Positions 55,501 through 64,000 of a DNA stretch of 64,000 bases are shown piece after piece (the first letter of the stretch is position 1; each line of letters opens with the position of its first letter). A model generated the notes under the pieces. That model made no database searches. It was given only the letters and a program-made list of their open reading frames with translations, and was not told the DNA's origin. The position numbers were made by a program, and so were the translations under genes. The DNA comes from Dipteris shenzhenensis (Eukaryota > Polypodiophyta > Polypodiopsida > Gleicheniales), in the NCBI GenBank assembly GCA_047967505.1, contig CM106538.1. One strand, written 5' to 3'.

Positions 55501-58500
55501 TTACAGATGTGCATGACACTAGAGCAAAAATAGTATTTAATGCTCGATCGACCATGCACATGTTTTTTTGCGGATGTGCATATCACTACGGGAAAAACGT
55601 TGTATAATGCGTAATTGACCATGCAGAGCATATCCGATGGTGACAATACTTTGCACGCATCTCAAGCTAGTTGAAACGGACTTGCGTGCAAACTGGAGCC
55701 CCCATCCGATAAGTACTTGTTTGATTAACACACTTAGGACCGTGTTTTTTCATGGTTGTGCATGACACTAAGGCAAAAACGGTGTTTTATGCTTGATCGA
55801 CAATGCAAAGCATATCCGATGGGCACAATACTTTGCACACACCTTCAACTAGGTGGAATTGAATTACATGCAAAGTGGCACACCCATCCCATAAGTGCTT
55901 GATCGGATAACATACCTAGCAGCATGTTTTTTTTACGGATGTGCATGACACTAGAGTAAAAATAGTATTTAATGCTCGATCGACCATGCAAAGGATATCT
56001 GATTGGCAAAATACTTTTCCTACACCACAACCTAGGTGGTATTGAAATGTTCTCAAAGAGGCACACCCATCTGATAAGTACTTGGTCAGATAACACACCT
56101 AAGGGCGTGTTTTTTTGCGGATGTGCATACCACTAGGGAAAAAACGGTGTATAATGCGTGATCGACCATGCAAATCATCTCCGATGGTGAGAGTACTTTG
56201 CACACACCTCAACGTAGTTGAAACGGACTTGCGTGAAAAGTGGAGCCCCCATCCGATAAGTACTTGTTTGAATAACACACCTAGGACCGTGTTTCTTCAT
56301 GGTTGTGCATGACACTAAGGCAAAAACGGTGTTTTATGCTTGATCGACAATGCAAAGCATATCCAATGGGCACAATACTTTGCACACACCTTTAAATAGG
56401 TGGAATTGACTTACATGCAAAGTGGCACGCCCATCCCATAAGTGCTTGATCGGATAACATACCTAGCAGCGTGTTTTTTTACGGATGTGCATGACACTAT
56501 AGCAAAAATAGTATTTAATGCTCGATCGACCATGCAAAGGATATCCGATGGGCACAACACTTTCGTACACCTCAACCTAGGTGGTATTGAAATGTTCTCA
56601 ATGAGGCACACCCATCTGATAAGTACTTGGTCAGATAACACACCTAATGGCGTGTTTTTTTGCGGATGTCCATATCACTAGGGAAAAAATGGTGTATAAT
56701 GCGTGATCGACCATGCAAAGCATATCCGATGGTGACAATACTTTTCATGCACCTCAACGTAGTTGAAACGGACTTGCGTGCAAAGTGGAGCCCCCATCTG
56801 ATAAGTACTTATTTGAATAACACACCTACGGCCGTGTTTTTATATGGTTGTGCATGACACAAAGGCAAAAACAGTGTTTTATGCTTGATCGACTATGCAA
56901 AGCATATCCGATGGGCACAATACTTTGTACACACCTTCAACTAGGTGGATTTGACTTACATGCAAGGTGGCATTCCCATCGCATAAGTACTTGATCGGAT
57001 AACACACCTAGCAGCGTGTTTTTTTACGGATGTGTATGACACTAAGGTAAAAATGGTATTTAATGCTCGATCGACCATGCAAAGCATATCCGATGCGCAC
57101 AATACTTTTCCTACAGCTTAACCTAGGTGGTATTGAAATGTTCTCAAAGAGGCACACCCATCCGATAAGTACTTGGTCAGATAACATACCTAAGGGCATG
57201 TTTTTTTGTCGATGTGCATATCACTATGGGAAAAACGTTGTATAATGCGTAATCGACCGTGCAGAGCATATCCGATGGTGACAATACTTTGCACGCATCT
57301 CAACCTAGTTGAAACGGACTTGCGTGCAAACTGGAGCCCCCATCCGATAAGTACTTGTTTGATTAACACACTTAGGACCGTGTTTCTTCATGGTTGTGCA
57401 TGAAACTAAGGCAAAAATGGTATTTTATGCTTGATCGACAATGCAAAGCATATCCGATGGGCACAATACTTTGCACATAGCTTCAACTAGGTGGAATTGC
57501 CTTACATGCAAAGTGGCACTCCCATCCCATAAGTTCTTGATCGGACAACATACCTAGCAGCGTGTTTTTTTACGGATGTGCATGACACTAGAGCAAAAAT
57601 AGTATTTATTGCTCGATCGATCATGCAAAGGATATCCGATGGGCACAACACTTTTTGTATGCCTCAACCTAGGTGGTATTGAAATGTTCTCAAAGAGGCA
57701 CACCCATCCGATAAGTACTTGGTCAGATAACACACCTAAGGGCGTGTTTTTTTGTGGATATGCACATCACTAGAGAAAAAATGGTTTATAAGCCGTGATC
57801 GACCATGCAAAGCATATCCGATGGTGACAATACTTTGCACACACCTCAAACTATGTAGTTGAAAGGGACTTGCGTGCAAAGTGGAGCCCCCATCCGATAA
57901 GTACTTGTTTGAATAACACACCTAGGACTGTGTTTTTTCATGTTTGTGCATGACACTAAGGCAAAAACAGTGTTTTATGCTTGATCCAAAATGCAAAGCA
58001 TATCCGATGGGCACAATACTTTACACACACCTTCAACCAGGTGGAATTGACTTACATGCAAAGTGGCATTCCCATCGCATAAGTACTTGATCGGATAACA
58101 CACCTAGTAGCATGTTTTTTTTACGGATGTGCATGACACGAGCAAAAATAGTATTTAATGCTCGATTGACCATGCAAAGCATATCCGATGGGAACAATAC
58201 TTTTCCTACGCCTTAACCTAGGTGGTATTGAAATTTTGTCAAAGAGGCACACCCATCCGCCGATAAGTAGTACTTGGTTAGATAATACCTAAGGGCGTGT
58301 TTTTTTGCAGATGTGCATATCACTATGGGAAGAACGTTGTATAATGCGTAATCGACCATGGAGAGCATATTCGATGGTGACAATACTTTGCACACATCTC
58401 AACCTAGTTGAAACGGACTTGCGTGAAAAGTGGAGCCCCCATCCAATAAGTACTTGTTTGATTAACACACTTAGGACCGTGTTTTTTCATGGTTGTGCAT

Positions 58501-58757
58501 GACACTAAGGCAAAAACGGTGTTTTATGCTTGATCGACAATGCAAAGCATATCCGATGGGCACAATACTTTGCACACACCTTCAACTAGGTGGAATTGAC
58601 TTACATGCAAAGTGGCACACCCATCCCATAAGTGCTTGATTGGATACCATACCTAGCAGGCTCGTGTTTTTTTATGGATGTACATGACACTAGAGCAAAA
58701 ATAGTATTTAATGCTCGATCGACCATGCAAAGGATAACTTGGTATGTCCATCTGATG
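49540..58757. repeat. Satellite array 2 (same family as array 1), with inversion
   Basis: About 50 monomers of the ~182 bp satellite of 1-4130, with the same B-C-A order (B near 49590, 50128, 50850, 51396, 51946, 52494; spacing mostly ~546 bp). Type A is doubled near 50492 and 50668. The monomers often use AAGTGCTTG in type B where array 1 has AAGTACTTG. An inverted block lies at 52585-53611. A deletion or strand-compatible jump joins type B to type C near 55558. A block near 51061-51520 recurs near 56099-56570. The array ends against DUF7869-like element copy 3. Conserved 65-residue frames seen once per higher-order unit are repeat artefacts. Confidence 0.95.
52585..53611 (-). repeat. Inverted ~1.03 kb block within satellite array 2
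   Basis: From 52585 the satellite reads as its reverse complement (for example CGAGCATTAAATACTATTTT at 52643 against AAAATAGTATTTAATGCTCG at 52563). It returns to forward orientation at about 53612 after a run of A. Five to six monomers are inverted. The left junction forms a palindrome with ~45 bp arms (52540-52584 and 52640-52684). Confidence 0.9.
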
Positions 58758-58900
58758 AGTACTTGATCGGATAACTTCTGCCACCAATAAATTAAGTACT
58801 AACTCAATATTATTATAAATGAGTAGATTATTAAAAAGAGACTAATATTTATGTAATTGTTGCTACTGCAGCTTGCTTGCGAAGGTCTCTCACAAAGGAG

Positions 58901-61900
58901 ATGGCTATAGATTTTTTTCCAGGGATGGATGTGATTTTATGTAGCAAAAGAGTAGTTGCATTTGCTACAATCCATGATAGTGATCCCAATTCAGTTTGCC
59001 ACTTTCGAAGACTTGGCGAAGATAAGGTGGCAGTTACTGTATCAAAGATTCTTAGCGCACATGTTGAGCTAAAGTATAAATGTGGAGATATGGAAACACT
59101 TGGAGATGTTATGCCCTACAATACATCCAACAAATCATTTATAGCATGCAACAGACATTATCAAGAATACAAAGTGCACCACCTTGGATTTTACTATAGG
59201 GGACATTTTACAAATGAGATCATTTGCAAATAAGACTGTAGCAGAAGGTGAAGTATTGGGATTTGAACAAGTGGAGCAATGGTCATTTGCACAGATGAGG
59301 ATTCTAAAAGTCACTGATGATGGTATGGTTGATAACATAACATCATTTTGTGATCCCTACTATGAGGTAGGCAAGAATATGAGATGGAGCATGCAATTTT
59401 TAAACATGAGAAAGAGGCACGTGGTTTTCAATGATAAAGACAAGGTATACTACAATATCAAAGGACCTAAAAAGCGTGCCCATGTGCCAGGCTCTATCAC
59501 TTCAAATGTGGATGATTTCAATATACTCAATTATAGAAGTGACATCTTATCTGGAGTGGATGAGTTCATTGGTTCCGAGAAACAAAATGATTTTAGAAGC
59601 GAAGCCTTATCTGGGGTGGATGAATTCTTGCACAGTGAGAAGGGCAAAGGTTTCAATAGTGATGTCTTGTCAAGTGTGGATGAGTTCATGCATATTAACA
59701 AACCTGGTGTCAATCAAGCTTGTGGATTTGTGACAGCCATGCAAGATGTCCCAATGAGTGATGTTCTCTCAGGAGTGGAAGAGTTTCAAGGTTCTCAATA
59801 CTCTCGTAGAATATTGAATTCATTGAATGGTCCTAAGAGTATGTTAAAAATGAGGATGAGATCAACAGAGGATTATTCAATATTTAACTTTGATTGTGAT
59901 ATGGACAAGGATGCAACGACCAATCATGGATGCTTGGTTACAAACAAATGTGAGGAGAAGAAGTGCATAAATACAGATAACAACGTGCACGAGGAACGAA
60001 AACGGTCATACATATGCATGAAGAGAAAGTGAATCCAGGCAGATCCACAAAAGCAACCAAAGAGGAAGAGAGTAATGAAGGAGGAGAACATGTTAAATGC
60101 ATTGGGATATCTATGTTGCAAGCGAAGATGTATGCACTTCATTGATCCTGCAGACATCAGGGAATGTAGAGGACACGTGTGGCAAAGAAGAGAAAGCAAA
60201 AGAAATGAATACCTTCTCAAAAGTCTCTCTTGCTTTCTTCAGTATGGCAATAAAAGGCTAAGTTCAAGGCAAAAGGTAAAACCTCTCGTAAATGGAAAAA
60301 GGATTTGCAATAAGGCATATCACAATATTACTGGATTATCCCATAGTACATATTGGGATTTAGTCAGCAAGGCAAAGGGCGGCAACAAATTTAGCATTCA
60401 CGGTAATAGAGGAAGGTCCAAATCAAGAATCTCAACTGTCAGGGCAGTAGCAATTTTGCAAGACTTCATACATGAAAATGCTTTACCTCAACCCCATATA
60501 TCTACCAAACTCCCTAACGGTGATGCGATCACTGAAATGCACCTTCCAATGGGCTTGACAAAGCTCGAAGTATTTGACTCTATTGCAGAAAAGCAAAGGC
60601 AAAGAGGGGATGCCGTAGCTTCTTCTCATACTTTGTATACTCTTTGGAAGAAGAACTTTGGATATGTTAAAATACAAAGGAGGCAAAAAATGTCAAAGTG
60701 CAATGTCTGTGATGATTTAAAGCGAGCGATTGAGAGTGCAACATGTCCAAATCAAAGGGAATTATACAAAAAAAACCAAAAATCTCATCATGACCTTATT
60801 CGACATTCTAGACAAAAATATGCATTTTGGAAGGAGCAAGCTATTTCGCATCCCGATGACTACATGTGCCTTATTGTAGATGGCATGGATCAGAATACAA
60901 CAACATTGCCTCGTTTTGTTGCCACTCCACCTAAATTACAAGAAAGCACTTTCTAAAGACACATCTATGTGGAGTGTTAGTGCATGGAATTAAGTTCTTT
61001 GCAGATATATGGATTGATTCCTTGCATCTACATGATAGCAATCAAGTTGTAACATCTATTATGAAGGCAATTCGCAATGTACATGCAGAAAAAGGTCGCC
61101 TACCACCGACTTTGAGAATACAAGCTGATAATTGCTGGCGAGAAAATAAGAATGTACTCATGTTTGCATTCTGCTCCATGCTAGTTGCTCATCGAATCTT
61201 CAATGAGGTCGAATGTGGATTTTTGTATGTTGGGCATACACATGAGGATATCGATCCGGTTTTTAGCACAGTCTCAAGGGAGCTTAAATGCAAGGATGTG
61301 GAGACAATAGATGACTTGGTAAGAAGATGTGGTAGGCAAGTTGGTGGTCATAAGGAAAGTATAGTATGTGAGAGGCTCGAAAGAATGTATGATTGGAAGA
61401 GCTTCATTCTACCTTTCATACAAACAGGTGGTGATGCATTGACAGGTCATACCAATCCACACTACTTTCATTTTTTTTAAAAAGATGAAAAACCCATAAT
61501 GCAATGGCAACAGTATTCTCATGATACAAAATGGGAACCTGAAGAACCTTACAGTCTCTTAACTTCAATTCCCAGCAAGGAAAGGTATCCAACATGGGCT
61601 CCTATACAAGAATTCAATGAGAGGTCTAACTGTGAAATAGAAGGATTAAAAGCATTTATTACATACAAAGAGGAAATGCTCCGGAGATATCCTGATTCGA
61701 AGCCTACTTGGAGAGAACACACTACCACTGTAATTAACAAGACACGAAATTTAATAAAGGACCTTGAGAGAATGCGAGGCTCAAAGGATTTCAAGGAAGA
61801 ATGCAATATGTTTTGGCCAAATGTTCATAACGATTTGCGCCCAGCTCCAGTCTTTGAAAATGAATTTGTATCATTACTCCCACGTCCATATTGTGGACCG

Positions 61901-62347
61901 AAGAAGAAAGAGTTTATGCCACAAGTAGATATAGAGGTCGATTGTTTTGTTGTGGTTCGGCCATCGGATGATGAATATGAGAATGCGAAGTTTTGGGTTG
62001 CAAAAGTAGTTGATGTGCAAAGAGATGACCAAGGGAGAGCTACAACATTTATAGCGGTATGGTATGAGCCAAAGGGCAGGAAGGAGAATATGGATAACAA
62101 CACATTGTATACTAATTGTATAATGAAGGAGTGGGTCCCAAATGATGAAGCGGTCTCTCAAGTTTTGACGGAGACAATCATAGTGTCTTGGCATTCAAGG
62201 GCAAAGAAATCAAAGAAGTGCATGGGATATGAGGTAGAAGGAAAAATAAAAATACCACAGCAAACTATTTTGCATATACACGAATTTTTAAGGATGCTCG
62301 CCATGGAGGAAGTAGAAGGAGATAGCGCAAATGAAGAATATCCATGA
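58901..62347 (+). pseudogene. DUF7869-like protein pseudogene, copy 3
   Basis: ATG at 58901 is in frame with copy 2's internal Met (KEMA). Same regions as copy 2: N-terminal domain; four acidic SD(V/I)LSGV(D/E)EF repeats (59540-59790); Cys-rich YLCCKRRCMHFID; AYHNITGLSHSTYW; and RRQKMSKCNVCDDLK. The core has VDGMDQNTTTLPRF, ADNCWRENKN and GHTHEDIDP (Gln in the other copies), and the C-terminal module FWVAKVVDV. Breaks: a 20-base deletion at about 59148, TGA at 60030 (CGA elsewhere), a one-base loss near 60943, and TAA at 61478. The last 282 residues (61499-62347) are open. Less damaged than copy 1 but not functional as one protein. Confidence 0.85.
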
Positions 62348-62465
62348 TTAAAGCTTTGTATTGAAGTCCATTGAAGGATTTTATTTGGGTACTAGGCAAG
62401 AAGCCAATCCAAGACAATTATAATCAGAGTCATCACCTCCTATGTCAAATGAGAGTCAAAATATG

Positions 62466-62870
62466 CACTGGATGTCACCCAAGGGTCAAGGCTTGCCAAG
62501 ACAATAGGGAGTTAATGCAGATGGCACTTGGCAAGGGACTATCACATTGAGCAATAAGACAATGGGGAGTCAATGCACCCAAGGGGCAAGGCTTGGCAAG
62601 ATAACTTGTGGGAGTTAATGCAGATGGCACCTGTATTTTGCACTGGATGTCACCCAAGGGTCAAGGCTTGGCAAGACAATAGGGAGTTAATGTAGATGGC
62701 ACCTGGCAAGGGACTATCGCATTGAGCAATAAGACAATGGGGAGTCAATGCACCCAAGGGGCAAGGCTTGGCAAGACAAGTGGGAGTCAAATTATGCACA
62801 TGGCACCTGGCAAGGGACTGTCGTGACATTGAGCAATAAGACAATGGGGAGTCAAATTATGCAGATGGCA
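62466..62870. repeat. 75-100 bp minisatellite in the tail of copy 3
   Basis: Four units with AAGGCTTGGCAAGA near 62488, 62587, 62662 and 62763, of the same sequence as the shorter array at 7605-7850. A unit boundary at 62640 (ACCTGTATTTTGCACTGG) shows one duplication included the array's left flank. Confidence 0.85.
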
Positions 62871-63560
62871 TGAATTGAGGCTCTTTAAGAGCAACAATTT
62901 AAATTGTAACATATGTTCAATATAAAGACTCTAGCTGAGAGCAACGTCTCTCAATGTAATCATATAATAATAGCTATAATTGCTATCATACCTCTTTGGT
63001 TCAATACAAAACTTGGGTCTTATGGCATCATGTCTTTTTTCTATTTATTAAAAGTTTTAAAAATTTTGTGCATATTGCGAGTGACAATGTTATTTTCATG
63101 AAATATTTAAGTCTCCTTTCATGGATTTATAAATTTATCACGTCAAGGAAAAATATTAAAAATAATTAAATTAACAAATAACTTAGATATAGCTAGAATT
63201 TCTAATATAGGATTATTTCAAATTCTTGCATGTTGGTGCAAAAGTATAGATTGAAAAAACAATATTTTTATGTGAATATGATAGTGCCACAAAGTGAACT
63301 TTTGATATGGGAAGAATATTTTCAGAAAGTAAAATTTTGATTTGGGAAGGATATTTTCACAAAGTAAAGTTTTCATTTGGGAAGGATTTTTGGGCTTCGT
63401 CCAAAAACAACACAAAAGTTCCAAAATTAATGAAATAGGTGTTAAAAGAAGGACTACAATTTCCTTGGTTTATGACCAAAATAGTGCTAAAATAACTCCA
63501 ACGATCCCACCATTGTGGTTGCATGGAGATACATCTAGAAAAATACAATTAAAATTTCAA

Positions 63561-63706
63561 AAAATGCAATTGATGATATGGCCCTTGAGGGGTCCCCTCA
63601 ACATGCCATTTTATCTCGTCACATCCTAGATATTGTATAATGCACATAGGTATGGCCCTCGCCCCTAAAGGGGACCCCTCAAGGGCCATATCATCAATTG
63701 CATTTT
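63561..63706. repeat. Perfect 38 bp inverted repeat with 70 bp loop
   Basis: Arms 63561-63598 and 63669-63706 are exact reverse complements, from AAAATGCAATTGATGATATG through GGCCCTTGAGGGGTCCCCT on the left arm. The loop is 63599-63668. A transcript would fold into a long hairpin. It may be a foldback/MITE-type element or a small-RNA precursor; I see no target-site duplication. Confidence 0.9.
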
Positions 63707-64000
63707 GCTTGGTTGCACAATGGAATACATTTTCCTTGGTACACAAATATATAAATCCAAGAAACAGCGTGGTAACTTTCATAGATCTCCTCCCATAATA
63801 CATAAAAATAGGTAACGGAGCTATAACTCCAAGAACTAGCGTAGTGATCTCTCTAAGACAACCTTGAATTCTGGGCAATGACAGGTGGTCATGCCAGAGA
63901 CTATGCTGAGATGATGCTCAGAATGATAGATTGTGTCCCATTATTACGCAAAAAACTAGCATGGTGGTCTCTCTAAGGCAACTTATGATTTGCATGGGCT
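63707..64000. other. No gene; loose repeats
   Basis: A motif of the form AAGAACTAGCGTAGTGATCT with CTCTAAG.CAAC occurs near 63832 and 63952, and a weaker version (AAGAAACAGCGTGGTAACTT) near 63759. Spacing is 73-120 bp. The sequence runs off the window. Confidence 0.5.

Larger units (their letters stand above)
58814..63443 (+). mobile_element. DUF7869-like repeat element, copy 3
   Basis: Close match to copy 1 (4163-8435), differing at only a few bases per 60 by eye. It carries the ~80 bp 5' segment, the ~70 bp CxxC segment and the 69 bp segment that copy 1 lost. The left junction with the satellite (CATCTGATGAGTACTTGATC, then GGATAACTTCT) is the same as in copy 1 near 4100-4130. Right end just after AATAGGTGTT near 63443, where all three copies stop matching. 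Confidence 0.6.

Noticed and set aside
49584-58502. Recurring ~65-residue frames (MRMCISLGKKW-type) once per higher-order unit on the plus strand, and similar frames on the minus strand
   Set aside because: They track the satellite exactly, occur on both strands, are longer than a monomer and start and stop at equivalent satellite positions. Conservation is of the DNA repeat, not of a protein.
1-64000. tRNA, rRNA or other structural RNA genes
   Set aside because: I scanned for tRNA-like GGTTCGA arms and conserved rRNA words and saw none, but I cannot run a covariance search, so small RNA genes could be missed.

Overview
The window is nuclear DNA of a land plant, almost all of it repetitive, and I found no intact protein-coding gene. 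Evidence for a plant: TTTAGGG/CCCTAAA telomere-type arrays, GT-AG introns, decayed Ty1/copia and Ty3/gypsy retrotransposons, a LINE reverse-transcriptase scrap, and a nucleosome-sized (about 182 bp) satellite. The LINE motif style and the multi-copy DUF7869-like genes suggest a non-flowering plant (fern, lycophyte or bryophyte), but that placement comes from memory of protein families and was not searched. The composition suits pericentromeric or other heterochromatic DNA.

Layout. 1-4130: satellite array 1, three monomer types in fixed order (about 545 bp higher-order unit). 4163-8435: copy 1 of a ~4.6 kb element with a DUF7869-like gene, badly decayed. 8479-8723: LINE RT scrap and (AG)n. 8724-12884: gene-poor DNA with a 1.15 kb tandem duplication. 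13168-15650: Ty3/gypsy LTR-gag-protease relic. 17825-20655: small tandem repeats and two divergent, paralogous, decayed small genes. 20907-24990 (minus): multi-exon Ulp1/C48-like cysteine peptidase pseudogene whose catalytic domain is tandemly duplicated. 25844-31575: two degenerate telomere-repeat arrays pointing outward around AT-rich DNA, a 2.2 kb polypyrimidine tract and a C-rich minisatellite.

31609-36181: diverged copy 2 of the DUF7869-like element, the best preserved. 36190-38446 (minus): two copia fragments with an LTR between them. 38470-38960 and 46085-46836 (minus): two relics of one kinase-like gene. 41909-43060: a 186 bp tandem array between direct repeats. 44426-45965: Ty3 pol relic. 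49540-58757: satellite array 2, with an internal ~1 kb inversion. 58814-63443: copy 3 of the element, closely matching copy 1 and joined to satellite at the same point. 63561-63706: a perfect 38 bp inverted repeat.

The recurring theme is a low-copy element with a putative RNase-H-fold (DDE-like) domain, present three times and joined to satellite in two of them. The two satellite-element junctions about 55 kb apart look like one ancestral segment duplicated. Many of the element's stop codons are explained by C-to-T changes, as expected of methylated, silenced plant repeats.
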